The translations under genes were made by a program, and so were the position numbers. Below, in pieces: positions 11,227-23,280 of a stretch of 64,000 nucleotides of DNA (position 1 is its first letter; each line of letters opens with the position of its first letter). The stretch covers positions 3,168,389-3,232,388 of the forward strand of contig CM035309.1 of the NCBI GenBank assembly GCA_002900995.3. Direction: 5' to 3'. The DNA comes from Ganoderma boninense. Its lineage: Eukaryota; Basidiomycota; Agaricomycetes; Polyporales; Polyporaceae. Under the pieces are notes generated by a model that did no database searches, had not been told where the DNA came from, and saw only the letters and a list, made by a program, of their open reading frames with translations.

Positions 11227-12100
11227 ATGCGACTACTACCTGGATCCCTCGCCACAGCGGCTCTCACCGTCGCCACTCTCTTCAGCACCATCGCATGCGA
11301 GACGCACACCGTGCACTTCGAGAACTAGTGAGCCCCGTACCGTCTTCCACACCAAACCACTCTGACTTTCAGTGACACTGCTAAGCTGCGGAAACGGAGT
11401 GGTAGGTGTTGATAGCGACCGGCGAATCACAACGCCCGAAATGCCTCTATGCTCACCCGCGCGCAACGCAGCCTCTTCTCATCCAGGGACAGAACGTCCT
11501 CTCCTCAGGGGACGACTACACCGCGACCGGGCCCCTCGGCTCCGTCATCGCGTATGTTCCCGTGTCTTAGAATTCGCGCTTCCTCGGTGACTGACAAGTC
11601 CTGCAGTTACTTGCAGACAGGTATGTAACAATGTTCCGACACGAACGACTACAGCTACTTGTCACTCCCCTGATACCCGCATCCAAGACAGCGAATGCGG
11701 CTTCAACGGGGAGAACTGCACGCTGATCGAGACGACGCTCGTGAACGTCGCCCCCGGAAACGTGGGCTCCCTCACGGACATCAGCCTCATCCCCCCGCAC
11801 AAGTTCAGTGTCGCGACCGGGTTCTAGTCAGTGTCTACCGCTTGCCTCAGTTCGAACCTTCAGTGAACCCCCAAGGGTTTGCATACGCATATAGCTACAT
11901 CGACGGCTGTAATTCCGCAGGGGCCGTCTGCGCCTCCGCGAACTGCACCGCGGCGGCGGCTCCCCAGTCTGTGTTGTGTCAGACGGACAACGTGAGTTCT
12001 AGTTCGCTGAGGGCACTGGCCATACGTGTGTATATGCGCCTGCTCACGGTTTCTCCACCTGCAGGTCAGCTTGGCGATAACGTTCTGCGCTCCAACGTGA
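11227..12100 (+). CDS. secreted eight-cysteine 'glycopeptide'/thaumatin-like protein, paralogue 2
   Basis: Same seven-exon plan. Exon 1 has a signal peptide (MRLLPGSLATAALTVATLFS) and ETHTVHFEN, then a split codon: the TAG seen in the genomic reading is cut by the donor GTGAGC and becomes TAC after splicing. Exon 2 encodes CGNGV. Exon 3 gives PLLIQGQNVLSSGDDYTATG and exon 4 YLQTG. Exon 5 holds ECGFNGENCTLIETTLVNV, exon 6 IDGCNSAGAVCASANC with an alanine run, and exon 7 VSLAITFCAPT. All eight cysteines are present. It differs from most paralogues in having APGNVGSLTD instead of TSPGSGSSTD. Its near-identical inverted copy is 59217-60095. No TTAAATAG box is seen upstream; CTCATAAGGG near 11126 is a weaker candidate. 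Confidence 0.7.
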
Positions 12101-12453
12101 ACTTGAGAAGCACAATATTGACCTGGGATTCATCAGTTTTGCCTTGAACGTGCATGTACGAATGCGAGCTGTTGAGTTAGACAAAGAATGGAGGACGCTG
12201 AAGCTTTCTGCACCATAAGTTGGGGACGAGCCAACTTGAACCCTATGCGACCGGGCATGGGCGTCCAAAGACATCCAGAGGTAAGAGCCGTGCCCGAAGT
12301 TGCTGGCTACCCTGTCATAAAGCCTTCTCAGTTCGATCCTCCATGACCACGTTGGGGTCCGCAGCGTATCTGCATATAAGTACGGCCCCACCGTCCACCG
12401 TCCGAGTACAGTCTTCCCAACTCCGTGCGTCGCCCCCTTGGTCCACAGCCACC

Positions 12454-14682
12454 ATGAGCACGTCCAACTGGCAGGACAAGCATATCGTTGGCTTTGCATG
12501 GCAGGCATGGGGTACGTATCCCGTCTTTCTTGCTCGTTCGTTATGTAATGCTGCCTACTAACATCTTTTCGCATTGGCAGGCCACACCCGCCCTCTCGTC
12601 AGCCTTGCAGCGCATATGGTCAAGCTGCGCCCGTTCTCCGTGACCCTGGCCACCACGAACGCCTTCCACGAGCGTGTCACGATAGAGCTCGCACGTCACT
12701 TCGACTCGGATGCCGGCGAGAATGAGTTCTCGCAGCGCGTCAGGTATGAAACACGCCACCCTTGACCTCCGACACGGTAACGCACTCACGAAAAAAATCC
12801 TGCATGAAGAGTGATATCTATGGGGGACATCAGTGTTACGACCCCGGTGGATGGCGACGAGGCGTTCAAGAAGCTATTCAACGCGCTCGTGTCGGAAAAA
12901 GAGCTCGTCTGCGCAAAGTCTGGCGACCGTATGTCCCCGATCAAGAAGCCCCAGGCTGTCATCCTAGACGTGCGTGATTCTTATTGTCAGAATTGAGAGT
13001 TCGTCTTCACCGTACTCATCTGTGCTTGTCGGCAATTGCAAACAGTTCCTCGCATGTCAAGCGTTTGAGTACATCCGGGAGATCGCGGGCGACACCGTCA
13101 AGGTGTATGCTTGGGAGTCCGGCATGGTAGCAGGGTTTCTCCAGCTGTTCAGCCCCGAGGACATGGGTGGCACAGGGAACATCCGCGTCAGGGCCGAGCA
13201 GGAGGCAAGACGATCAGGGCGACCATACAAGGAGGTGGCCACCGAAGTTCGTAGCTCGCGGCGGCCCATTTCTGGCTTCTAAATGCTGATGTCCAGCCGT
13301 TCGCTTTGAATTGTCCTTGAGTAGATCACGTTCCAGCCAAAGGGTGAGGTGATCCACGTACCCTCAATGCCCCCGATGTACGACTACGAGTACGCGCCAC
13401 AGGACGTAAGGAACATTTTACGTCTGCCGATCCGATTCTGACTTGTCAGTTGGCCTAGTACCCCTTCCCCGACCATTTTGGCCATACGGTGTTCCCTAGA
13501 GCGCATGAGTGAGTTTGTTGTTTTTGACGTTGCACTACAATAGTCCTATACTCACAACATGTGCACCAACAGGACGATCGAAGCCATGGACGGCATGCTT
13601 CTTGTGACCTCCGAATGCTGCGAACCGGCGGCAGTTGCGGCGATGCGGTCGTGGTTCGGCAAGACCGGTCGTGACGTCTATGTCTGCGGGCCGTTGCTGC
13701 CTGCCACCTCCAAGGAGATCGCACATAAACACGGGAGGCAAGGCTGTATAGAACCTGGGTCGGCGGAGATCGAGGAGTTCCTCGACGCCATGCTCAAGGC
13801 TTCCGGTCCGAAGTCGCTGCTCTACGTACGTGCACGTCGTCCCTGTCCTTCCGGGTCGAGCATCCCGAATACCTGGTTAGATCTCCCTAGGCACATTGTT
13901 CTGGCCAGTAAAGACGCCTGAGAACATGTGGGCTGTCCTCGACGTCGTTATGGAGCTGGGTATCCCTTTCGTGAGCACATCGCTTTCTCAACGGAAGCGC
14001 ACCTGACCACTGGAGCCGTACCTCCGTCAGATCCTGGGCCACGCCGCGGAATTCGCCTCCATCCCTGAAGAAGTGAAGGATAAAGTGAAGGCTTACGGGA
14101 AGGGGCTCCTTGCGCCATGGACGCCACAGCATCTCATCTTAAACCACACCGTGCGTTCTTTCGAGCCTTCATTCGTCCGCACCGGGCAATGCCGTTAACA
14201 CCGCGGTAGGCTGCGGGATGGTTCCTGACCCACGGGGGAAACAACAGCGTCGTCGAGTCGATCTCCGCCGGAGTGCCCATGTACGTGTCATGGTCCAATC
14301 CGCGTCCGAGGAGAGCATGTCAGACCCCTGAGCAGTGCAGCTGAAGCTGATCGCTGCGGCGTCTTGCAGGATATTCTGGCCGTTCTTCGGCGACCAGGTG
14401 ACGAGCGCCATCCACTGCGCGGAGCACTTGGAGATCGGCTACGAGCTGACCGAGGTGCGGAGCGGGCACGGGCTCAGGCCTGTCTACCGCACCGGACGTA
14501 CGCCGGTGGGCACGGTAGACGCGATCCGGGAGGAGGTGCGCGGGGTGCTGCAGAACGGGTTTGGGGAGGACGGCGCGCGGAAGCGCGAAAGGCTCGTGGA
14601 GGTGAGCAAGGCCGTTAATAGCCAGTGGTCCCACGGCGGCGCGTCGAGAAGGGATGTTATCGCGTTCCTTGACAGCTTGTGA
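12454..14682 (+). CDS. UDP-glycosyltransferase, GT1 family
   Basis: Eleven exons splice in frame: 12454-12511, 12581-12743, 12810-12969, 13046-13246, 13325-13405, 13459-13508, 13573-13825, 13881-13970, 14031-14150, 14210-14280, 14370-14682. The N-terminus has the family pattern HIVGFAWQAWGHTRPLVSLA, with the His of GHTRP in the acceptor-side position. The C-terminal half carries ISLGTLFWPVKTPENMW and the donor-binding box WFLTHGGNNSVVESISAGVP followed by MIFWPFFGDQ. That motif set is diagnostic of GT1 enzymes transferring sugar from a nucleotide sugar to a small acceptor (lipid, sterol or secondary metabolite); the acceptor cannot be told. It has no signal peptide or membrane anchor, so it is probably cytosolic. 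It appears intact. A damaged 5-prime copy lies at 58255-58846 (-) and a 3-prime relic at 62860-63065 (-). Confidence 0.88.
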
Positions 14683-16315
14683 GACGTGAACCCGGCGGGA
14701 CCTTCGAAGATGTCCACGTTCCGGCTCACGTCCGTGAGCATATATACCCAGGCTCTCCGTCCAGTGTGTTACCAAGTTACATGGTTGTTGAAACTTTCCT
14801 AGACGAATGACGAGATCGGGGGGAAGGGGCATCCCGCTGACTTGGGGCAGTGTCGACGAACGACCTGTTAAAATTCTTAGGAAGGCTGAAAAAGTGTAGC
14901 ACTAATGCCTTTACTGGAAGAAAGATGTACGCTACAATTCGAGTGTATGTCGGGCCGCCTTAAAGTTCGCGGAGGGTTGGGTTTACAAGTTGAGAGAGGT
15001 CGAGTCTGACAGAGGAACCCAAACGCCGGCGCTTCATTCCGTGGGCAATCGGAAGATACCGGGTAGCCACGTCATTGGACGGCCACGGCTTCCATCTCAG
15101 CCAACAGCTTTGTCCCGACCTACTTATGTGCCTATCTTGCTCCTCTCGGCTCCCAACGAACCTCGTAGGGTCAGGTTGCATGGAAGTATGCTTAGGCTCT
15201 TCATCTCAGTCTCTGTCGGCCGATGCCTCTTTTCCCCGTTCCTGGAGAACGCCTTGAGCTCCAAGTCCAGATCCCGCCCACGCTCTTGAAGGTCTAAACC
15301 ACGGGTGCGCAGCCCTCGACCGCCGCGCACCTTCATACAGCTCCTTGTGACCCCTCTGTTGACTGTATGCTGGATTCCATTCCTTCATTCCTGAGGAGCA
15401 GAATGCGAAAGTGAGTGCATTCACACGATGCGCCGTCATAATTCACATATACGACCCCTTGTCGTGCATAGCCGCCGCATATATGCTCTGGAGATGCCGG
15501 AATCCCTACTCGCTTGAGCCTCAACCGGGGCCTGTGACGATCTTCCGTATACATTGCAGACGTGTGTTGGACCTCGTGCTGCAGGCCGCCATGAGTGCTC
15601 AGTGCTTCAGTTGCTGCCGGTCTAAGCTTTCGTGATCGACTGATTGATGTTTGAAATTATCTCGGTTCGTGCTTCTGGTTGTAGCGGCCAGTAGATGGCA
15701 TCCCAGCCTTTCGAAGCGCGGTCCTCTCCGGCTTGAGAGCGCAGGCTCAGCGGGATCGTGCCATTCAAACCGCCTGGAGCTCAAATGTTTGGATGTGGTG
15801 TATGGAGCACGTTCCATGAACGGTTTGGAAGCAAAAAAAGTGCGTCATGTGGAATTTCCGTAGCTGTGAAAGGCACTGATGAGCTATGGCGGTCTAGCGT
15901 CGGCTTCCCTGGCTGATCTTCGCTCTTCCATCCCACGGATGGACACGCACGAGGCGGCTCCTCGACTCTATCCAATCTCGAGTGCAAGCGAGATCCAGGG
16001 TGCCGCTTGCGAGCCGTTGGGCTGCGGTCTGTGTATGATCGTCCACGGCGCTGGCGACAGGAAAAGCCACGCATACAGTCGGGCAGAAGGCTGACATGGG
16101 ACGAGATGCGGCCGGGCCTATGCTCAGATCCGCTCAAAGCATCTGTTGAATCCACGGAAAGCCACACGACATATTTGCATCGGCCCGGGGAAGCAGACAG
16201 TCGTCGTACGCAGGAATGACCATCGCGGCCACCCCCAACCGAGTGGTCGGCGGTGTTTGGCCGCCTTCCCCGAGCAAGGACCCCTTAGGGCCTGCCAGGA
16301 TGGGAAGGGCAGAGG
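14683..16315. other. intergenic, no gene recognised
   Basis: Open frames of up to about 130 codons occur on both strands, but none has splice-consistent extensions or a recognisable motif. A short block near 15041-15085 (CGGAAGATACCGGGTAGCC, then ACGTCATTG) is also found near 26070-26095 and partly at 19557. It looks like spacer sequence copied with the secreted-gene repeats. Confidence 0.5.
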
Positions 16316-16323
16316 TTAAATAG
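16316..16323 (+). promoter_or_regulatory. TTAAATAG core-promoter box of secreted gene 3
   Basis: 108 bp before the ATG, followed by GGGCATCGAGCCTACTCGAT, as in paralogues 1, 5 and 9. Confidence 0.65.
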
Positions 16324-16423
16324 ACCGTACTCTACCGCTAGAAGGGGGCATCGAGCCTACTCGATACATCCTCCCGAACTGCCTCTCTGTAGTCGCCCTT
16401 CACCCTCATCGCTCGCATTCACG

Positions 16424-17335
16424 ATGTACTTCCCTCTCGCGACCGCTGCTGTTGCCCTCGCCACCTTCGTCGGCACCGTCGTTGCTGAGTCGCACACCGT
16501 GCACTTCGACAACCGGTGAGGGATCCCGACTGCACTCTCTTTCACGACTAGGTCTGACAGATTCCTCATTCGCAGCTGCGGCTTTGGCACAGTGAGTGAC
16601 GAAACGGCAGTGCAACGTGCGACCCTACTGACACCCCAATCAGCCCACTCTCATCCAAGGCGGGAACGTCCTCTCCACCGGGGGCGACCACACGTCCAGC
16701 GGCCCTCTCGTCGCCGCGATCGCGTACGTCCTCATCCGCTTCTCTCCCCTCGCGCCGGTCGCTGTACTGACGGGATGCTCTGTAGTTACTTGCAGACAGG
16801 TGCGTTTTCCCACCCCAATCAAAGAGAAGCTGCCCGGCTAGTAGACTGATCGCCTCGCTTCCTTCCCACCCGACCACGGCGACACCAACATCAATGGCGA
16901 CTCCGACAATCAGGCAACTGCGGGTTCAACGGCGAGGGCTGCACGCTCATCGAGACGACGCTCGTGAACCCGACGTCGCCCGGCTCGGGCTCCTCGACCG
17001 ACATCAGCCTCATCTCCCCGCACGCGTTCAGCGTCACCTCGGGCTTCGGGTGAGTCCTAGCCCGCGGTGCTTTGTGGGAGAAGCTGCTGACGGAGAGGAT
17101 GCATGGCAGGTACTACGGCGGCTGCGACGGCGCGGGCGCGGACTGCACGAGCGGGAGCTGCAGCACTGCGTTCCACGTCCCAACGGACACTGGCGTCCAG
17201 GTGGCGTGCCAGGCGAACAACGTGAGTAGTGTTTCGTTGCTCGGCTTGTAGCGCCTTGTTGGGAGGATGGATGGATGCTGACTTTTGACTTTTCGCGGTT
17301 CGCAGGTGAACCTGGCCATCACGTTCTGTGCGTGA
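16424..17335 (+). CDS. secreted eight-cysteine 'glycopeptide'/thaumatin-like protein, paralogue 3
   Basis: About 159 aa after splicing seven exons. The signal peptide is MYFPLATAAVALATFVGTVV, then AESHTVHFDNR. Microexon 2 encodes CGFGT. Exon 3 has PTLIQGGNVLSTGGDHTSSG and exon 4 YLQTG. Exon 5 contains NCGFNGEGCTLIETTLVNPT and SPGSGSSTDIS, exon 6 YYGGCDGAGADCTSGSCST, and exon 7 VNLAITFCA then stop. Eight cysteines fit four disulfides. All splice sites are GT-AG and phases agree with the other copies. It sits between the glycosyltransferase and paralogue 4, on the same strand. Role unknown; a secreted, probably wall-associated protein is inferred from the signal peptide and cysteine pattern. 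Confidence 0.75.
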
Positions 17336-18479
17336 GTAGCATTGGGGGGGGGAGAGGGACCTGTGCGATGCGCACACAGTGGCATACGTCATGTATGCGG
17401 CCGAAAATCGTGACCCTGTAATGTTTCACTTGGGTACCTTGCTTCCTTTGGTCGTGGAGCGACCACGAACGTCAACGCTGGTAGCAGCGGCGCTCGTTCG
17501 ACCCTTCAGAACTCTCCGGTCGTGCCTGTGGCTCTCTGGATTTCGATGTCGCTCCCGAACTTGCGGGTGTACGAGAATGATACGGGGGTGCGGCAACTTC
17601 TTCAATCTGTCAATCTGGCGACGTGTGTGGGCGGGCGGCTTAGTTGATGCCCTGGAGCTCGAGCGCGAGGAGTCAGGACTCCTCGCGCGGTCGACCAATG
17701 TTGCCTGAGTCCGATTGAGCTCTGCGAACACACTCGGCTCTTCGATTGTGAGTTTCTTCATCAGGAACTCTGAGAGGGTTTTCTAACTTTGTTCGTCTTG
17801 ACCCACTGGCGTCTCGGAGTCGGGTGGTGTACCTGGACTCCCAAGTTACAAGAGCATGCCAATGTCACGCCGCTGTCGCCTCTGCCCAAGTCGTTCAAGA
17901 ATGTGGAGCAAGTGTCGTACTGCTCAAGGGCCCCTTCAACCCTGCCCGTAGCTGCGAAAGGACCGAGTTAATGATAGGGTTCCAGGCAATGCGCTCGGGT
18001 CATAGAATGACTTCATCAAGCCCAGGCACCAGTTCGACTAGACACCATTGATCCCGTACGTATCTTAGGTAGGCACTCTTATAAAACATGTCGATCGTAG
18101 ACAGGCTCATAAACATGCGGTTTGGCGTAGACATGAATATTAGCACAGGCGAAGGGTACCGGCGCAGTCCTGCTACTTCGGCTCCTGGAAGTTCGCCACT
18201 GCGCCGCTGGCGCGATCTCAGGGGAAGTGTGACACAGGTCGCACGTCGGGGGTACATGAATCAGTACCTGAAGTTCGACGCACAGGCACTGTGGCTTACA
18301 GATGTTGTTGGGAATACCGCAGATTTCGGCCGTCCCGGTCGTCTTGCGGGACGCAAGGCTCCAAAGGATGAAGGTGAGTACCCGGAAAGCGCTTCCTTCA
18401 TGACATACTGACACACCGCAAGAGCGCCGCCGTTCTGGACCTGGAATGTTCTGTCCTGTTATTCAGGAGGGTTCAATGG
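17336..18479. other. intergenic, with a conserved downstream block
   Basis: No gene recognised. 17599-17630 (CTTCAATCTGTCAATCTGGC, then GACGTGTG) resembles blocks downstream of paralogue 5 (22078-22107) and paralogue 6 (27921-27951), each roughly 265-365 bp after the stop codon. This shows that the tandem duplications carried their 3-prime flanks. Confidence 0.55.
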
Positions 18480-18487
18480 TTAAATAG
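18480..18487 (+). promoter_or_regulatory. TTAAATAG core-promoter box of secreted gene 4
   Basis: 92 bp before the ATG; same octamer and similar spacing as the other secreted-gene promoters. Confidence 0.65.
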
Positions 18488-18571
18488 AGCGTATTTCACG
18501 GCTCAGGAGGACATTGGCACAGTTCGAGTTCCCCTGCTTCAAAGCCCTCAAGCCTGTCGCATTCTCAAATC

Positions 18572-19411
18572 ATGCAGCTTGCACGCTCTACGGCCGTCAT
18601 CGCACTCGCCGCTCTCGTGGGCACCGCTCTCGGCGAGACACATACCGTTACCTTCGAGAACCTGTGGGTAGCCTCGTTTATTCGCCAACGATTACATACT
18701 CACCATCATCTCGTGTAGCTGCGGCTTCGGAACGGTATGTGCAACCCGAGGGCTACGAGACCCTCACGCACTTACCCGCGATTGTGTTGCAGCCGCTTCT
18801 CATCCAGGGGAACAACGTCCTCTCCAGGGGACTGGACTACTACTCCGATGGACCGCTCGTCTCCGTCATCGCGTGCGTTCCGCTCATATAGTATCCTGCT
18901 CCGCGCACTGACACAAGTTCTGCAGTTATTTGCAGACGGGTATGTTCCGAGAGCTGAACTCCGCTGGGGTATCAAGCCCCGACTGCATATCTGCCAGCTG
19001 ACGTCTCTGCAGGCGGCTGCAACTTCAACGGGGAGAACTGCACGCTCCTCCAGACGACGCTCTTGAACTTCGCCCCTGGCAATGCGGGCTCTCTGACGGG
19101 CCTCAACGTCAGCCCGCCGCACAAGTTCAGCGTCCCCACAGGCTTCCGGTCAGTTCTTATGTTTCACTCACCTTGATCGTCTGATTTGGTCGACGGACCG
19201 CTGACTGGGAGGACATGTCAACTCAGTTACTTCAATGGATGTGACGGCACTGGGTCTAACTGCGCCGGCCCCCACTGCGCCGCCGCGAGCAGTCCTGTCT
19301 CGTGCCAAGAGGACGACGTGAGCTCTCCCAATGAAGGGCGTTGTGATGATCGACTGACGTTTCCTCCGCACGCAGGTCAACCTTGTCATCACGTTCTGCT
19401 CCTTACTTTGA
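18572..19411 (+). CDS. secreted eight-cysteine 'glycopeptide'/thaumatin-like protein, paralogue 4
   Basis: Seven exons. The signal peptide is MQLARSTAVIALAALVGTAL, then GETHTVTFENL and microexon CGFGT. Exon 3 is PLLIQGNNVLSRGLDYYSDG and exon 4 YLQTG. Exon 5 has GCNFNGENCTLLQTTLLNF with APGNAGSLTGLNVSPPHKFS. Exon 6 has YFNGCDGTGSNCAGPHCAAA and exon 7 VNLVITFCSLL then stop. Eight cysteines are kept. The APGNAGSLT segment is like paralogues 2 and 8 rather than the SPGSGSSTD type, so two subfamilies can be told apart. A short C-terminal tail (SLL) follows the last cysteine. It looks intact. NCT gives a potential N-glycosylation site. Confidence 0.73.
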
Positions 19412-20747
19412 GATGGAGAGAATATGGGCTCAGGATATGCACTACAGTACCGTTATGTAGGCGTTGCTTCGTCGGAGAGCTTAGTTAGAAGAGAAAGTCG
19501 AGTGGACTAGGTGGGTTTCGAACTTGTGGCCCCTTGTGCAGCGCTTAAACCGCGCTCGGAAGATACCGGCGAGCCGAGGGTCAGGAAACTTTCTCTGCTA
19601 CTGCGAGTCGGACGACGACGATGCGGCTGATATACGCCATGGATCTCCTGATTTCTCTCTCTCTCTGCTTGTTGCTTCCGAGTCATCTATGGGTACCGAC
19701 AAATCAAGACTCAGAACCTGGTAAACCTCCACTCAGACACTACATCCTTGACCTTGAAGAACGCTCTGCTTGCTGGACCGCGTGCAGAGGGAGCGTCGGC
19801 GTTCTCTTTATCCCCCCTTTCCCCTTCAAGCTTCCGCTCCATCTCCTCTGATGAACAGCCTGTTAAAGTGAGTGCTTCTATGTGGTTCTCAGTCATGGGG
19901 TGGTTTTGCAAGCGCACAGCCGTACGCGAGCAGTCGTCATCTATAGCAGTGGCACTTGCAGTTTGGATGCATGCGATGACGCATTTGCTTGAACAGCAGC
20001 GGGGCGCGCGACGTCCTTCCATGTACATTTCGGATATCTGGTCAACTGTACGTCGCACATGGTGCTGCTGTCTTTCGTGGCCGCCCGTAGCGGGTGCCAC
20101 TGACTCGAAAAGTCTTCACGGCGCACTGATTGACCAACCAAAGGTCCTAGGAACGTGCTTCCAGACGTGGACGTGACGGCGAGTGCTCTCTTCTGGAAGT
20201 TCTGGGGTATCTTCTTGCCCCTGCCGAGAATGCCTTGTGACCCTCGGGCGGCTGGAAACCCATAAAATTAGCCGGTGTGTCGCACGTTTGATGAACGATT
20301 CGGAGGTCAAGAGGTGGGTTTGGTAGCAGCCTTGCAGACATGACTGACGGCATCATGTACGTTTAGGCGTCTGCAGCCCTCGGCTATATTCAGGTAGAAA
20401 TTGGCAACTTGGCCATCGCCTACTCTGTGGTTTGGCGCCATCTGTCTCGATTAATGCAAGTGAGGTCCAAACCACCGCTGTGGATCGCTTTACTCTGGCG
20501 ACAACGTACAGTAGGGCAGGGCGCTGGCACCTGCAGACATGCTGCGAGAAATAGGCCCGGATCGTCCTTCCACCGCGTGAACTGTGGAGTCATGACGGCA
20601 AGCGTCCAAACGCAGGCTCTGGTCTGGGTGCTCGGCCATCGCATGCAAGAATGTTCATCACGCCGACGTCGTGGCGTCGAATGGTCGTAGGTGACTTGCC
20701 GCCTTTCTACAGCGCATTATTTCCTTCCTGGTGGTATCAAGCCGAAG
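19412..20747. other. intergenic, no gene recognised
   Basis: Frames of 129-142 codons at 19711-20176 on both strands overlap each other and show no domain, signal peptide or splice support, so they are not called. The spacer carries only the short repeat near 19557 already noted. Confidence 0.5.
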
Positions 20748-20755
20748 TTAAATAG
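20748..20755 (+). promoter_or_regulatory. TTAAATAG core-promoter box of secreted gene 5
   Basis: 94 bp before the ATG, followed by GGCATCGAGCCAGCTCGACA, almost identical to the block before paralogue 1. Confidence 0.7.
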
Positions 20756-20841
20756 GCCGCACTCCACCGCTGGGAGGGCATCGAGCCAGCTCGACACCCC
20801 CCTGCTCCTCAGCAAAGTTCCTTCCTGTCCTTCTACCGGCG

Positions 20842-21714
20842 ATGCAGATCTCCCTTGCCACTACTACCGTCGTCCTCGCTGCTCTCGTCTCGTCTGTCGT
20901 CGGCGAGTCGCACACAGTGCATTTTAACAACCGGTGAGCAGCGTTTCTGTTTCTCACATGGCATAGCTAACCGTGGCTGGGCGTGATAGCTGCGGCTTCG
21001 GGACTGTAAGTCAAGAAATAGCTCTCCGACGCATGACAGTGCTCACGACTCGCGCAGCCCACTCTCATCCAGGGCCCGAACGTCCTCTCAACTGGAGGAG
21101 ACTACACGTCGAACGGCCCACTGATCTCCGCAATCGCGTACGTGCTGTTGCCCTCTATTCCTATTCTGCAGCGAGCGTTTCAGTGACTGAGGACTCCCGC
21201 AGTTATTTGCAGACGGGTGCGTCGTTGCCGATACATACTTGAAGGGAGGGCCCCCGGCATCACTGACCCGACGCCGACGCCCAGGAAGCTGCGGCTTCAA
21301 CGGCGAGGGCTGCACGCTCATCGAGACGACGCTCGTGAACCCGACGTCGCCCGGGTCGGGCTCCTCGACCGACATCAGCCTCATCCCCCCGCACACGTTC
21401 AGCGTCACGTCCGGCTTTGGGTCAGTCCAGTCTCGCTGTCCTGTACCGACGGCGTCGGGCTGACGAGTGGTTGTATGCAGGTACTTTAACGGCTGTGACG
21501 GCGCGGGGGCCGACTGCACCAACGCGAACTGCCCTACGGCCTTCCACCAGCCGAACGACACGTTTGTGCAGGTGGCGTGCCAGGTTGACAACGTAAGTGC
21601 AGTCGCGCCGGTGCCTCGATATCCAGGTTGCGTCGGGCTGCTCAGGTAATACTATATTCTTACGCTTTCCGGTCCATTTTGCAGGTGGACTTGGCGATCA
21701 CGTTCTGCGACTGA
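20842..21714 (+). CDS. secreted eight-cysteine 'glycopeptide'/thaumatin-like protein, paralogue 5
   Basis: Seven exons. The signal peptide is MQISLATTTVVLAALVSSVV, then GESHTVHFNNR and microexon CGFGT. Next come PTLIQGPNVLSTGGDYTSNG, YLQTG, SCGFNGEGCTLIETTLVNPT with SPGSGSSTDISLIPP, then YFNGCDGAGADCTNANC, then VDLAITFCD and stop. It is closest to paralogue 3 and a good reference member: all eight cysteines, all microexons and all GT-AG junctions are regular. Its 3-prime flank is related to those of paralogues 3 and 6. The DIRS-type element inserted about 0.9 kb downstream. Confidence 0.75.
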
Positions 21715-22622
21715 AGTGCAGGAGGTCCCAGAGGTGCTGCGGGAAATACGAGAAGGACCATGTTTCCGCGGCGAGATACAGTGGTTTTGGCAGACGCCAG
21801 ACGAGTGCGATCGTGATCATGTAGCACTACTAGCGCGAGGGGTGCTTCCTTGGAGCTCGGAACGGTGACGCACACGAATACAAGCAAAGTTGGTCACTTG
21901 GGCCCTTCAATTTAAGCATGCTGTTCCACCACGGTTGCGGTTTCTCAGCTTGCGATTGGATCAGCGAATATATAGCTCACGCTGGTGTCCGGATGTCTGG
22001 CTTCGAAACTGGCTCAGGACATAGGACGCACGAGGACAAGCCGAGAGGGTGCCATCGCGCCAATAGTACGACATGGGCTTCAATCTGCCAATCCGGTGGC
22101 ATGTGGCCCTCGGCCCACACGACTAGCAGCCATCATCGTTGAGGAAGAAGACTTCCCTCCTGGACCCGACGCCGCCGACGGGCAGATCGCCATCGCCAAC
22201 AGACGCGTCCGTGTTTGAATGTAAAATGTAAGGTATGTTGTCTGTCTGTCTAGGTATTGAACAGCAATGAACAAGCATGGTTGACGTGGTTGGGTTCGAG
22301 TTGCAATTTGACGCGCAAATCCTCGTCTGCGGAGTGGTTGTTTACCTTCCCAGCTACTTGTATCAATGCCGAAGACCCACATTGTAAGTCAGCGTGAAAG
22401 AATCCGAGTAAGACAACGACTCACGGCAGAAATATTCTCATCTCCTGTATATGTTTCTCAAAATACGAATATTCAATAAAAATAGCGGTGTTATACTTAG
22501 CCTATCCTTTCATATATACAACTCACAGCAATGGCAAGCGATGTATGCACGAAGCTGTGTCAGTATTTAGTAGAGGAAAACAACGACGAGGGCGAGACGG
22601 AGGATGCAGTCGGAGTAACCGG
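21715..22622. other. intergenic before the DIRS-type element
   Basis: No gene recognised. It contains the shared 3-prime flank block at 22078-22107. The stretch just before 22623 shows no terminal inverted repeat, as expected for a tyrosine-recombinase type insertion. Confidence 0.5.
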
Positions 22623-22825
22623 TCTTTGCTTATGCCTCCCGGGGTTGGCGTCCTCGCGCGGGGCTCGGTTGAGTCGAACGGGCTCAGAGAGTGAGGTCTG
22701 GGCGTCAACGAGGTGTGTTGAGGTCCAAAGCGCAAGCGCGGGCTACTCGCAGCGGAGCGGCGGCCAAACCTGTCCGGGATGGAGCAGGAGGAGGCCGCCC
22801 CGAGACGGAGCAGCAGACGCAGGCC
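22623..22825. repeat. 203-bp split direct repeat, outer copy
   Basis: Starts TCTTTGCTTATGCCTCCCGG and ends CAGACGCAGGCC. It matches 23281-23483 over its whole length as far as can be read. It forms the 3-prime end of the element in ORF orientation. Confidence 0.9.
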
Positions 22826-22985
22826 GCTACAGGGGACTGACTAGCTAGGTACAATGCATGTATAGTAGAGGAACCAAATTGTCCGAGACTGTGAAGTATA
22901 CTAAATGGGAAAGGCAAGAATTGCGATGAAAATGTGAATGAGTAGCAAAAACTTGAAGTATGCGAGTGAGGGGATGGTGGGAGGG

Positions 22986-23280
22986 GTGAAAGAAATTGCG
23001 AGCGCCGTGGAAGACGGCGGCTGCGAGCAGAGCATGAGACGACACATGCGTGAGGGACATCGAAGGGAATGCGTACCTGCGAGCAGAGCATGAGACGACG
23101 ACGGCTCAGCTGCTGCTCGCAGGAGCTACATATATTAGTAGTAATACAAAGAGAGCTTTGCTCCCGCCGCGTGAGGTGGCGGCGAGGACAAAGCGCCGTG
23201 AGGAGGTGGCGCCGCGAGGCGGCGCGGCTGTCTCGTGCGCATTGCAAAGACCCCGAACTTCATAAATGAAGTTCGCAACA
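22986..23280. repeat. 295-bp split direct repeat, inner copy
   Basis: Matches 25757-26051. It begins GTGAAAGAAATTGCG and ends GAAGTTCGCAACA, directly abutting the inner 203-bp repeat at 23281. The abutting pair is the internal junction of the split-repeat structure. Confidence 0.9.

Larger units (their letters stand above)
9000..13085 (+). repeat. left arm of inverted segmental duplication
   Basis: The order unknown relic, secreted paralogue 1 (9777), secreted paralogue 2 (11227), 5-prime glycosyltransferase (12454) reappears reverse-complemented at 58255-62670. Similarity covers exons, introns and spacers. An example is the intergenic stretch around 10700-10800, with GGAGAGGTCCGTGAATATGT, matched near 60460-60590. 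Similarity fades inside glycosyltransferase exon 4 at about 13085. Confidence 0.85.

Noticed and set aside
11320..11332. Apparent TAG stop ending exon 1 of secreted paralogue 2
   Set aside because: The TA belongs to a split codon and the G starts the GTGAGC donor; splicing gives TAC.
19500..19580. Possible tRNA suggested by GGTTTCGAAC
   Set aside because: The flanking arms do not pair as a T-arm or acceptor stem, and no A-box was found at the right spacing.
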